This document shows, in pieces, positions 1 to 10,022 of a DNA stretch of 64,000 nt. The position numbers and the translations under genes were made by a program. Below the pieces are notes generated by a model, which was given only the letters and a program-made list of their open reading frames with translations, had not been told where the DNA came from and did no database searches. This stretch comes from Polytrichum commune. Its lineage: Eukaryota; Streptophyta; Polytrichopsida; Polytrichales; Polytrichaceae. Positions within the stretch are counted from its first letter, which is position 1; every line of letters begins with the position of its first letter. The DNA lies in contig OX485804.1 of assembly GCA_950295325.1 (NCBI GenBank), positions 66,068,033 to 66,132,032 on the forward strand, in the 5' to 3' direction.

Positions 1-224
1 GCCACCAACAATGTATGCATGACATTTTTTTCATTAATACCAATTCTCGCTATTTAGAATTCCACATACAGTGTTTTTTTCCCCCCTTTAGAGTAAAGGA
101 ACTTTTATTGCCTTGAGATTGTACTACTACAATCTCCTAAACGTAGCACACCTACTTCAAGAAGGTGGTACCAAGGTGACATCAACATTTTGCCTTCTGG
201 TTCTAAGATATGTGTGTGTTATTT

Positions 225-545
225 GGTTCACTTTTCATGTTCTCCAACTCCTACCAATTAGATTTACACAACAAAGCTCATGTCGCATTAGCAAATCTAT
301 GATGAAAAATTTGCAAAAACCGCATTCAAATTTGGACCTCCCTTGATTTGATTATGATTATCAGAAGCGCATGTTGGTTAACTTCTTAATATTACTTGTG
401 TTCACTAATATTGAGTGTAGAGTAGTTATTAATATATGAAGATGTAGTCCAATCTCTTGTAAACAAGTGTCTTTATGGTGTTTGCTCTTTGATCCTCACC
501 GAACCACATACCAATCAAAAATAGGGGTTTGAATAAGAAAATGAG
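225..545 (+). repeat. Dispersed repeat R1, copy A
   Basis: This stretch is clearly similar to 1430-1790 on the same strand and to the reverse complement of 52,600-52,975, which lies in an intron of the coiled-coil gene. Shared blocks include 'tcctaccaattagattt', 'gagtgtagagtagt' and 'tagtccaat'. No open frame is conserved between the copies and no terminal repeat was found, so the class of element is unknown. Confidence 0.7.
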
Positions 546-632
546 CCACTTAAGACCCATCTACCTTAAAAGAAAACACACTCCAAGCATGCATCACAGA
601 CTTAGTTGCTGCATACTTATATTATATAGTAG

Positions 633-666
<34 letters not shown>

Positions 667-1429
667 TTCAGACAAGCAGGCAGCTTAGTTTCACATAGTA
701 TTATATAGTATTGAAGTACACATGCAGAAAACAGCAGGAACCTCTTTCTCGTAGTCTGGCAGCCACAAACCAGTCCTTCTCCTTATCTGTGGTGGCAGTT
801 CGTGCCATTTTGATCATGGAATGATGGGGACCTTTTCTTTTCTTCTTCTTTGAATGCTTAGCAAAGCATAACATCATAATACAACTCAATCAATGGATTT
901 TATATAACTCGCCGGTCTTGTGGCCTTTATATAATAGAAATTCAAAATGCACTATCATACAACACAATTGAAGATATTTTATATATTACTTTGACCGTGT
1001 TTTCAAATTGGCCTTTTGTTTTGTATTAGTATTTAGATTGCATACCACAATCTGAGATTTACGGAAGTTTTGCTAAGTTTTTTTTAAAGTCTTATGTGTT
1101 ATTTTCTTACATAGACTTTTGGAACTCATCAAGACCTTAGGAGACATGAGTTTCTGACAACATGGATACAATTTCAACAAATTAGTGCACAACATCCGCG
1201 AAATCCACAACAGATGCATGCAAAAATAAAATAAAATATTGTGGTAAAGTATGTTCATAACAATATTTAGCTTCTATCAATTGTTATATTCTAATAATAT
1301 TTAGTGATAATGCTTCCTATGGGTTTATCAAGCTAAATTAGTTTAGACAAGCATCCACAAGGTATAATTCTAGCACCTTGCATGACATATTCTTGGTCCC
1401 ACCCAACTTGGTCACTTAGTTGAATAATG
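546..1429. other. Non-coding interval with CA/TA microsatellite
   Basis: AT-rich sequence between two R1 copies. It holds a (CA)n(TA)n microsatellite at about 634-667. The short open frames here have no recognisable motif and look like chance. Confidence 0.6.
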
Positions 1430-1790
1430 TTATGTTCTCCAAATCCTACCAATTAGATTTGCACAACGAAACTTGTGTTGCAGCAGCAAACCTATGATGA
1501 AACATTTGCAAAAACCGGATCAAAAACCATACCTCGATTTAGTTATAGTTATCGAAAGTACATGTTTGTTGATTTCTTAACTAGATACACAAGTCCCCCC
1601 AATTGTGTTCACTATTGAGTGTAGAGTAGTCATTAATATTTGAATACATAGTCCAATTTCTTTTCAACATATGTATTTATGATGTTTGCTCATTGATCCC
1701 CACCAAACCACATTACACCAATCAAATCTAGAGGTCCAATTAAACAAACGAGCCACTTAAGACTCATCACATACCTTAGTCATGTTGTCA
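1430..1790 (+). repeat. Dispersed repeat R1, copy B
   Basis: Second same-strand copy of the repeat at 225-545, about 1.2 kb downstream. It matches the intronic copy at 52,600-52,975 in reverse orientation. The copies differ by many substitutions and small indels, so they are old. Confidence 0.7.
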
Positions 1791-2022
1791 CCATGATATT
1801 GGGATGTATGTCATTGCTAGAGCCATGAGCAAACCATGCATGGTGGTGTCTAAGTAAACCCATCCATTGGGAATGTTCAAACAAATTCACTATTCAATAG
1901 CATGGATATTTCTATCTCAACTCATTTGACTTCATGAATGACATCCGAGACCTTAAATTAATCTAGAGGGTCATTGTTGGAATGAATTAGCCTTGAACGC
2001 CCTACGTGAGGTTTGTCTGTTC

Positions 2023-2147
2023 TAAAGCCCCTTCATCCATGATAATCAACGAGTATATGTAGACACTATAGAGTCATGAGCCCATGTTGATGGTTTGCGA
2101 TTTGTGGCGTCTGCATAAACTCATTCGTCGTGGATGAAGGGGCTTTA
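2023..2147. repeat. Long imperfect hairpin, miRNA-like foldback
   Basis: The left arm begins 'taaagccccttcatcca' (2023) and the right arm ends 'tggatgaaggggcttta' (2147). Pairing continues inward for roughly 45 nt, with several G:U pairs and few mismatches, and leaves a loop of about 35 nt. This is the size and shape of a plant miRNA precursor or a very small MITE. No known miRNA sequence is recognised in either arm. Confidence 0.5.
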
Positions 2148-2439
2148 GTAAATAAAATCCCCTACAAGATATAAGGCCACTTCACACATGAGCCAAGGGT
2201 TGTGACCATTTAATGGTGAGGGCCCTTGACTTTCATCCAAAGGCCATACCATGAGTGTTGGGATGGTCATTTTGTGAAGTCACATGCCCTTAAGCATAGT
2301 GTGAAGTGAGATGGGATCATTACATATTATTCTATTGGTGGAGAAAAATGGGCAACTCTACTTCACTCGTTATATATCTTCATTTTTTTATTTCATTATT
2401 TTTTAAAAATTACATTGGTGAGGCAGGAAAGAAGAGCAC

Positions 2440-3225
2440 GATGAATCATCTTAAGAGACGAGGGAGGATCCTTGTTGCATTGGCTTTATATTGGTGTTTG
2501 CACATGATTGTGCAACATGTACTTGATATGCAAGTGTTGACATTCAATAGAGAATGGGACAATGCCTTGATTTTTAGCATTTGCTTTGGAATATGAACAT
2601 GAGTGATCATAGTGTGTGGGTATTTGAAAGAAATATGGGATTCACCAATAAATTATTATTGATTTCTTTCACGGAATAATTTGTTCAAGCAAAGAACTAG
2701 TGTATCCCATCATACATTGAAGTTTCTTTGTAAGAGGTTAATAGGTCCGTATTTGCAAAGGAAGAATACATGTATGAGAGAAGCAATTTCAATTGAAAGT
2801 AAAGTTGCAATGTCATTAGAAAGACTTGAGACTGAACATACTTTGTGTATTATAGGAGAGGTACATGAGTTGGCCGTAAGTACAATTTCAAAAATTGTGA
2901 GAATTTTTTGTAAATTGATAAGAATTCATTTGCAACGCTTTTTTGCGCAATTGTTAAGTCTAGCTTGATTTAGGATTTTAACATAAGAATTTGAACACTT
3001 CATGTAATTCCTCATATTATTGAAGCAATTTATGATTGTTAGATTCCAATATTTACACATGTTATTACAAGAAAAAATCATGATCATTGTCAAAAGTCAT
3101 TTGATTCAACTTGACTACAAGGTATTTGTTGATGCAAAATGTGTGTGTTTGGAATTATAAATTTGGATGTGTAGGAAGTATACACAATTACTAGGAAATT
3201 ATGTAGGAAATTATTATGACTTCAT
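2440..3225 (+). pseudogene. PIF/Harbinger transposase remnant (HARBI1-like)
   Basis: A decayed transposase of the PIF/Harbinger class. The open stretch at 2681-2968 has the conserved N-terminal helical part: 'LIGPYLQRK', a region like 'IESKVAMSLERLET', then 'IGEV', 'VSTISKIVR' and 'FCKL'. Past its stop, the same type of protein continues with a degraded catalytic start at about 3028 (AIYDC-stop-IPI, where intact relatives have AIDCTHIPI) and a degraded GSVHDSR block read as GSIHNY at about 3176. Several stops and a lost Asp show it is dead. An open stretch from 2440 may be the basic N-terminal region. No terminal inverted repeats or target duplication were found. Class assignment comes from recalled motifs; the order and spacing of the motifs make it fairly sure. 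Confidence 0.65.
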
Positions 3226-3573
3226 GTCATTATGGGTTTTATTATGGGTTTTATTATGGGTTTAGGAGGAAGAGGTACTATTATTAATTAAAAAAATCCT
3301 CTAGAAAGATGTGAAGATGTTAACAAAGACATTGATTTTTTTTTTTTAATTAATTTTTTTTTCTCTAATTGTTTTTGCTAGATGGTAAAAGAATACATGA
3401 AGTAATAGTCAAATTATTATGAAAAATGAAGCTGAAAAAATAATGAAACATAAATTTTTATGATATAAACATTAAATCTAATATGAATGAATGATTGTAA
3501 TTTATGTATTAATGTTATTATATGCATATTCATATTTTTCAATATATTTTCTAATATATATTTTTAGCCTTTA

Positions 3574-3673
3574 GAATATAACCATGGGAGGTCCCAACGT
3601 AGTGCAAAACTAGATTTAATATGAGTCTTCTAGTCTCCTTGCACTGGGTTGGGGCATCCCATGGTTATATTTT
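3574..3673. repeat. Compact near-perfect hairpin, miRNA- or MITE-like
   Basis: Two arms of about 40 nt pair around a loop of about 14 nt. The outer 15 bp ('aatataaccatggga' against its complement) are perfect, and the inner part has a few mismatches and G:U pairs. The total of about 100 nt is typical of a plant pre-miRNA. A small palindromic MITE is the other explanation. It lies just beyond a Harbinger remnant, but the ends do not clearly belong to that element. Confidence 0.55.
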
Positions 3674-3679
3674 TAGGGC

Positions 3680-4850
3680 TCACAACAAACGCACATTGCT
3701 TAACCCCTCAAATGTGCCCAAAAAATGTGACATCAATTTCAATGACCATAGCTCAAGACTCGGGGGGGGGGGGGGGTAGTCATTGGTTGGAGTAGCAATA
3801 TACGTGCGAACAAATGATAGGGTATTTTAAAACATGGGGGCTAAAAATTATAAATGGACTTAAGAGTAATATAGGGTATCAAAAATGGCACTGGACATCT
3901 TTAAAGTACTATAGGGTATGGAATAATAGGTAATTTGGAATTATAAGTAATGCAAGCCATTTTTCTATTAACCCAAAGTAGAAAATCACATAATGATAGC
4001 ATGTGAAAAAAAGAAGAGAATTTAAAGTAATACCCCCCTATAAAATAGTGGTCGTTCGCACCTATATCCTTAACTTTTTAACACACTGCCCCCCCCCCAA
4101 GGCTCAAGATCTAAAGATTATTTTGACAAATTAAACTATATATATAGATGTTTGCAAGTTAGAGGTGACTACTTACAGTCCAAATTTTAACCATTGAAAT
4201 TTTGTTATGTAGGAGGTTATGATAGGAATGTCAATGGTGGCCTTGAGGAGCAGTAGTCTAAAAATTAAAATGGGGTTGTTTTTTTGATCAATTCACCACT
4301 CAGATCATCTCCAAGTGACAAAATGCTACCCTCATTCAAATGTAGGGAAATATACCTAGTCAAATAAGCTCACAAATCTTGAAACCATTATTCTATGATT
4401 TTTTGGGAAGCTTTGCAATTTGAGGCAGCGGTGCCACAATTATGCACCTTCCACATGGATTTACACCCACCAACACAAGTTGAACTAAAAATTCCAAGGA
4501 TAGATGTTTAAGACATGTTGCATTTGAGTGTTATGCAAATTTTCAGATCAACTGGGAATCATTTGCATATAGGGATCAACATGTCTAAGATATGCTGCCC
4601 CTAAACCGCGGAGGTAACAAATGTCAAGCATGCATTTGTGGACCGGCGCCATTGTAAACCAATTGAGAGCACACTCCCACGTTTGAATTAATAAAAAACT
4701 AGTTAACTTTGAATAAAAATTATCCACATGGCAAGACATAGGAAACCGGAGCATGAACAAGAAAAGTAGTTGAAACAATCCCGAAGTGGTGTCAAAGTGG
4801 TAAAAGCGAACTGGTCACGACCAGATTATGGTTGCAAAGGACATTAGGGC
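3680..4850. other. Non-coding interval, no gene seen
   Basis: AT-rich DNA with a G homopolymer of about 14 at 3764-3777 and a C run of about 10 at 4089-4098. A patch around 4787-4840 vaguely resembles a tRNA-derived SINE head but lacks a clear B box. No coding frame is supported. Confidence 0.5.
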
Positions 4851-4859
4851 TTAATAATG

Positions 4860-4990
4860 TTCAGGCTCTTTCCAAGCATGTTCCTCCTCTTTGTAAGAGA
4901 ACGAATCACCAATCCATTAGAAGTACGAGAACTGTCATTTCAAAAACCTATTGCAGTGAAAGGAAGAGTTGATGATGCCACCCGGAGTCT
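4860..4990 (+). repeat. Direct repeat flanking PR-1 gene 1, downstream copy
   Basis: Similar to 6335-6455 in the same orientation. Both contain 'ctctttccaagcatgtt', then 'cctctttg', then 'ccaatccattagaagta'. The two copies bracket PR-1 gene 1, so that gene sits on a segment of about 1.5 kb bounded by direct repeats. Confidence 0.6.
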
Positions 4991-5232
4991 TGATGCGCTT
5001 GCAACTCCAAGAACTATTATTATACTACTGCAGCAATATATTATATCAAACTTGCACCTTCAAAAATTCTAAGAATCTGCTTGCTTAATTAGATGCATGG
5101 GCTCCGAAGGCGATCGAACCTCACGGAGCAGCATCCATGTTATGTATGTACCGATTATTCCCCAACATAATCGTGGTGGTCGGTATATCATGATCCTCGT
5201 CTGGTGGCGTGGGGATCGATCTACGTCTGCGT

Positions 5233-5766
5233 TTAGTAGGGTTTCTGGCCGACGATGTTTCCAGGCGGGTAGTAGCTGCAGATGATGTAAGTGGAGGCGT
5301 CGCTGCAAGACACTGAAGCGCAGCCGATGTCGGTGGTGGTCGACCAGACCACCTGCGTGTAGTGGCCGCACTCGTAGCCGCTGGCGCAGGAGTTGGAGTT
5401 GTAATCGTAGTATTGCTTCTCGCTCACCCAAGAGTTGACGGCATCCCCGGGTGACCAGGTGGCTCCGGCGGATCCCCAGAACAAATTCTCGCCATACGGG
5501 CCTCCCGAGTGCACCAGATTGCCGCCCGAGCAACTGCTGGTCTGAGACTGCGCGTAGTTAAGAGCGTAGGCCTCCACGGTGGAGTTCCAAACGACGGCCG
5601 CGACGCCGACCGCGCTCCGGGCGCTGTTGTGGGGGTCCAGGTACGCGCTCTGCGTCGTCGTCTGCGCATTGGTATGATGTTCGGCGTGCAGGATCAGCAC
5701 CGCGAGCAGCGCAACCGAGGCAACTGTGCGCCGGCAGAGGAATTCTCCCACTCCGAGTGCGGCCAT
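5233..5766 (-). CDS. Pathogenesis-related protein 1 (PR-1), secreted CAP protein, gene 1
   Basis: Intronless gene for a 177-residue secreted CAP-domain protein of the plant PR-1 family, which binds sterols and acts in apoplastic defence. The chosen start (5764-5766) gives a basic then hydrophobic signal peptide ending near 'HTNA'. An upstream in-frame ATG at 5865 would add 33 residues and bury the signal, so it is less likely. The mature part holds 'YLDPHNSAR', 'GENLFWG', the CAP1 motif '[10 protein letters not shown]' and the CAP2 motif '[11 protein letters not shown]'. Both His and both Glu of the CAP cavity are present, as are all six disulfide cysteines. Length is normal for a basic-type PR-1. 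It ends in '[11 protein letters not shown]', which fits the CAPE1 defence-peptide position. It is the tandem partner of the gene at 9450-9962. GC content is visibly higher than in the surroundings. Very sure of the family. Confidence 0.95.
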   Translation of the reverse strand: MAALGVGEFLCRRTVASVALLAVLILHAEHHTNAQTTTQSAYLDPHNSARSAVGVAAVVWNSTVEAYALNYAQSQTSSCSGGNLVHSGGPYGENLFWGSAGATWSPGDAVNSWVSEKQYYDYNSNSCASGYECGHYTQVVWSTTTDIGCASVSCSDASTYIICSYYPPGNIVGQKPY

Positions 5767-5957
5767 ACTGGTACTCTGGGGTGATGAATAATGAAAGTTT
5801 GGACAAGTTTGCTCTTGATGATTGGAGATCAACCGATTCAAGACGGTCGTTGCAGGTGATTCCAAAGGTGCAGGTGGCGTGGGACGTATGGTTGGTGGAT
5901 TGACGACCCTGCTTTCATTCCGTAGATCGCGATGTGTTTGGTTAGTATAGTAGGATG

Positions 5958-5969
5958 TTCATATATGCA
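5958..5969 (-). promoter_or_regulatory. Possible TATA box of PR-1 gene 1
   Basis: A 'catatatg' core lies about 195 bp upstream of the chosen start codon on the minus strand. A TGACG motif of the as-1 type sits between it and the gene at about 5898-5902. Position is plausible for a TATA box with a long leader, but there is no transcript evidence. Confidence 0.25.
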
Positions 5970-6334
5970 GCTCACCAATTCCTGAGCTCTTGCAAGTTGC
6001 AGCAACGCGAAATCTGCCTGGGGTGACAACTATTTGAAGAACTCGCAGGGGTCGCCGTCTTTAAAACTCGGTTTGTAGCTGCTAAATCATTTCTAAGAGA
6101 TTGGGAGCTACTGTCGTATTACAAGCATCATCAAGACTCAAAATCCTGAGAAAGTTCATGAATTTTCTGAAGAAGCTGGGAAATTCAACTCCTAGGGCGG
6201 GGGTCTGGATGGTGACCCCTCTTTTAAAGGGGTTGCTTCTAATTGCTTCTTAAAATATTGACACTTGAAAGTCAAAATCTTTTCTAATTCAGACACAAAT
6301 CACATCAATGGAATCCTCCCAATGCCCTCTTTCC

Positions 6335-6455
6335 AAGCATGTTTCTCCTCTTTGCGGAAGTCTAACAAATTACCAATCCATTAGAAGTATTCGAACTTAT
6401 TTAGAAACAACTGTTATAGATTCTGGGAGAGTTGTGACCCGGAGAAACTCAGCTC
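6335..6455 (+). repeat. Direct repeat flanking PR-1 gene 1, upstream copy
   Basis: Partner of 4860-4990 in the same orientation on the other side of PR-1 gene 1. The remaining interval to 7018 holds no recognisable gene. Confidence 0.6.
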
Positions 6456-7019
6456 ACAAGGTCCTTGAAGTGTCCATAAATATCTAGGAAGTCATGGGTA
6501 TACCGATACGATTATATAGGGTAGCACTAGGGAGAGTAGTACATCTAACAACATCCTAGAGATACTGGGCAAAGGCGATGAGCTTCAAGGTCCTGTGAAG
6601 CTGAATCCGGTCTAACAATCAGACTAGTGATCGCATCTGAACCTTTCAAGCATATTAGTAGCAGCAAATTTTGGAGATCAACATGACATACATCTCAATA
6701 TTGCCCATTGTCCTTGTACATATAATTTTGGCAACCCTTGCCCTCTTGCACGGTCTCAGCTCATAATTACACTGATCAGTCCGCATCCCCCAATCTACAT
6801 CTGAGATATACCGAGTCAGAACAAATAACAAGATATCATGCATGAACGAGAGATACATACCAATGGATTGGAAATGTTGTGCAGCAGTCGATGATACACA
6901 CACTTGGTATCCCAGACTTGTTATCCCAGACTCTTGTGATAACCACTGGTTTATATACATATTGTGGCCAGGCTTGAAACCAACAACATTGGGCATATGC
7001 TGACCTGGCGCAATTAGCG

Positions 7020-7099
7020 ATGGATGTAATCGTACAGACAGATCAAAAATGGGGAAGTAATGGATGTCATCATACAGACAGATAAAAAAATGGGGAAGT
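7020..7099 (+). repeat. Two-copy tandem repeat of about 40 bp
   Basis: The unit beginning 'tggatgt' and ending 'atggggaagta' occurs twice back to back with few differences. It abuts the left end of the MITE at 7095. Confidence 0.65.
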
Positions 7100-7138
7100 A
7101 CACCGTTTATGGTATTTAGCGTCACTTACTATTTGGAA

Positions 7139-7171
<33 letters not shown>

Positions 7172-7583
7172 CTTCTTCTTCTTTTTTTTTTTTTTTTTTT
7201 TTTTGAGACAGAAGACCGACAGGCCAGCGCCAAAGCACATGAGGTAGTTCACCACCTAGCAAGTTTTCCGTCAAGTAGAGAGGAGATTTCACAGCCGGTA
7301 TTCGAACAACCAACCTTTTCCTTGAGATTTGGGTATCTCTCCACCATCATCCGGTAGTTTAAGGTCATCTCGGACCACTATTTGGAATTACGCATTTCAA
7401 TAACCTCTTAATTAGGAATTCAAGTCTTACTGGCAAAAGTTGAATAGGCTATTTGGACATTATAGAGCAATATAAATGAATTTTCTTGGTTAAATATTAT
7501 ATTCTCAATAAATCGATATAGCACTGTGTAGCTCCGAATAGTAAGTGACACTAAATACCATAAATGGTATAGTACTAGTACTT
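7095..7583. mobile_element. MITE interrupted by a SINE
   Basis: The left end (7095-7136) and the right end (7533-7583) are inverted repeats built around 'tttatggtatttag', 'gtca' and 'cttacta'. The SINE at 7143-7376 splits the element; without it and its duplication the MITE is about 240 bp. The end motif ('tatttagtgtca') recurs in the foldbacks at 11.6-14.6 kb and in repeat R2, so this is one member of a family. No coding capacity. Confidence 0.65.
7143..7376 (-). mobile_element. tRNA-derived SINE with 15-bp target duplication
   Basis: A short retroposon on the minus strand. It is bounded by perfect 15-bp direct repeats 'actatttggaattac' at 7128-7142 and 7377-7391. Read on the minus strand it has a 5' head with a tRNA-like B box ('gttcgaatacc', 7299-7309) and ends in 'tctgtctc', then A-rich sequence and an (AAG)n tail (7143-7204 on the plus strand). 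A related, more degraded copy lies at 55,190-55,372. Pol III would transcribe it, and LINE machinery in trans would mobilise it. The intact duplication suggests a fairly recent insertion, later than the MITE it sits in. Confidence 0.85.
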
Positions 7584-9055
7584 CATTAAACTAGAATATG
7601 TTGACATTCTTGAATGGCGGATAGAGAATGTGCATACAATTTGCATGGAAAGGCTTAGAATTCGTCACAGTCCAGAAGCACCAATTAATATTCAACATGA
7701 AGGCGGTGGCGGTTCAAACCTTTCTTCTTAGATCACCATCGTGGAATGAACGTGGACACTGAGGAGAAAGGCTTGTGACTAGATTAAGGTTGACCACGGT
7801 TACAACAACTTATCTGTTGAAAATTGAGGGCCACCACCAACTTACAAGAAGGGGGAGTGGGACCTCCTGTTGTTGCCCAAGTGAACGCCACACATGCTCA
7901 AAAACTGTCGGATTCACTCATGGTTGGTGTGATTTGTTACCTCCATCTTTCCTATGTGTATTTTCCCTTGTCCCTTTCTCATTTTGTGGAATTATCGTGT
8001 TTTTACCTCGTTGTCTCCCTTCCCACTGTTCTATGATTTCTAGGTCTATTTGGAAAATTCAAGGCATAATAAGCTTAATAAATTATGGTGTTAAGTTCCT
8101 GGAGGTTGAATAGCTTGTCCCCGCTTCAGTTTTAGGGGGGCTTTTGATGATGATTTATGATCATTATCCTGCTCTAATGTTCTCGAGCATTAAGTGGCCC
8201 GAGGCAGGCTCCGGACTTAGTTGGCAAAACAGTAGGTCACATGTCTAGGGAGGCTACCGGAATGTAAATGTCGAATGAATTTATTTTCAGAAGATTAATT
8301 AAAATGTAGCGAACCCGGTTTAACTTTCTCGCACTTTCATTCGACAAATTGGAAGATGAAAGTGCCCAATTCCGACACTTGTTTTCTGACTCCCAATTTG
8401 CAATGTGGGAAGTCAGAATGAATACCAATAATTTTATTCTAAGGATAAACAAAAGACCGTTCACTGCCCGTGAGTGCCCATCAAGTATAGAGCAGATCAA
8501 TTTTGTAGATTATTAGGATTGAGCTAGTCTTCAGGCCTAGCAATACCATACGTATTTAATTCATCAGTTTTGTGATAAGGATCACTCCTACAATATAGAT
8601 CCTAAGAAGTCCTGTACATGATGATTGTGCAGACTTCTGAACAATATTTCTCGATTTATGCAATAACTTTTCAAATTGGCTCAAGATTATGCACCGTTGG
8701 CTTAAAATTAGCTCAAAATCACTTGTACTTCTTAACCGGAGCAACTCATGAGGAAAGCCATGATGATCATGAAGCTTGTAATCTTCTTGGATAAGAGACT
8801 GAACTAGAATTACATCCTGCAAGTCCCAAGTTGACTCAACTTGGGGTCAGTCCTATGTATGCTATCATGCTCATGTACCTCGTCATGCTCGAATATCATA
8901 ATGCCCGCTTGCCAACATTCGATCCGGTGCGCTAGAATGCATCGGTATACTTTATCAGTGTGTAAGGTATTATTGTCAAGTAGACGTGCCTAATTCGGTT
9001 ACTGATCTTTATCTAACACCTTTATGATCTTTAACATCTTAATTGGAGTGGTATG
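7584..9055. other. Non-coding interval, no gene seen
   Basis: No open frame with a recognisable motif, no terminal repeats and no target duplication found. The 112- and 88-residue open stretches at 7775-8113 and 8556-8822 lack any known feature. Confidence 0.5.
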
Positions 9056-9059
9056 TGGT

Positions 9060-9400
9060 TTGGTGTGGCTACAAGAACGGTTACCAGAAAGGCATGTGTT
9101 TAAAAAGAGTGTGAATTGAGTGCTCAACATATGATGCATGACACCCATTGGAGGCTTATTAGTCAACATTACGGGTGAGCTATATGACCATCTGATGAAC
9201 ACGAAAATCATTCCCTTTCATAATGAATTAGATATTCACATGAACTCCTAAAATTATGAGGAAAGTGGCTACGGCTTCGATTTGGATTTGCCAACTATCT
9301 CGTACTAGTCGCGTGTTTCATGTCCTAGGAGAAGTGCGCTTGCCGGAAAAAGTAACCACAGGCTACCTCAATGCACCAATCCTAGCAAACCTGGGCCGGT
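9060..9400 (+). repeat. Dispersed repeat, related to 47,395-47,725
   Basis: Shares blocks such as 'gaaaggcatgtg', 'atttggatttgccaa' and 'gcgtgtttca' in the same order with 47,395-47,725. It ends just downstream (in gene sense) of PR-1 gene 2. No coding potential conserved. Confidence 0.55.
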
Positions 9401-9449
9401 GGAGTGTAAGGCTACACAGAACCATCAATCATCCGGTACTAAATTACAA

Positions 9450-9962
9450 TTAGTAGGGCTTTTCTCCGATGTAGTTTCCAGGTGGATTGTAGCTGCAGAT
9501 GATGTAAGTGGAAGCATCGCCAGTGCAAGTCACCGAAGCGCAGCCGATGCTTGTGGTGGTCGACCACACCACCTGCGTGTAGTGGCCGCACTCTTGGCCA
9601 TCCTTGCACGAATTGGAGCTGTAGTCGTAGTATTGCTTCTCGCTCACCCAATCGTTCACGGCATCTTGAGGCATCCAAGTGGCCCCTCCGGATCCCCAGA
9701 ACAAGTTCTCTCCATACGGACCCCCCGAGTGCACCAGGTTGCCTCCCGAGCATTGGCTGGTCTGCGACTGCGCGTAATTAAGAGCGTAATCTTCCAAGGT
9801 GGTGTTCCAAATCACAGCAACGACGCCCACTGCGCTTCTTGCGCTGTTGTGGGGATCCAGGTAATCCCTTTGATCCGCTGGTGTCGACTGCCCATTGCAG
9901 ACATGATCATCAGCCAGCAGCAAGAGTGCAATCGAGATGACTATGATGATCCGCTGTGCCAT
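9450..9962 (-). CDS. Pathogenesis-related protein 1 (PR-1), secreted CAP protein, gene 2
   Basis: Intronless gene for a 170-residue secreted PR-1. The start at 9960-9962 gives 'MAQ' followed by a strongly hydrophobic signal peptide ending near 'HVCNG'. An in-frame ATG at 10,022 would add 20 residues of non-signal type. The CAP domain has 'YLDPHNSAR', 'GENLFWG', '[10 protein letters not shown]' and 'YIICSYNPPGN', with both His and both Glu of the cavity and six cysteines at the same places as in gene 1. It has one extra residue near 'TGDAST'. The tail 'PPGNYIGEKPY' occupies the CAPE1 position. It is about 84% identical to gene 1 in the mature part by hand count, in the same orientation 3.7 kb upstream, so the pair arose by tandem duplication. 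The signal peptides have diverged far more than the domains. Very sure of the family. Confidence 0.95.
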   Translation of the reverse strand: MAQRIIIVISIALLLLADDHVCNGQSTPADQRDYLDPHNSARSAVGVVAVIWNTTLEDYALNYAQSQTSQCSGGNLVHSGGPYGENLFWGSGGATWMPQDAVNDWVSEKQYYDYSSNSCKDGQECGHYTQVVWSTTTSIGCASVTCTGDASTYIICSYNPPGNYIGEKPY

Positions 9963-10022
9963 GGCTCTGGGATTGTACGCCAACTCCTTACTTCTGTAGA
10001 TCAGTGCAAATAAATGCTTCAA

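Noticed and set aside
4787-4850. Possible tRNA gene or SINE head
   Set aside because: There is an A-box-like stretch only; no B box at the right distance and no cloverleaf.
5069-5806. Several overlapping open frames on both strands
   Set aside because: They are shadows of the GC-rich PR-1 gene 1 in other frames. The same holds for those at 9399-9781 around PR-1 gene 2.
7122-7313. Open frame with a long poly-Glu / poly-Leu stretch
   Set aside because: It is the translation of the (CTT)n and T tail of the SINE; no protein is implied.
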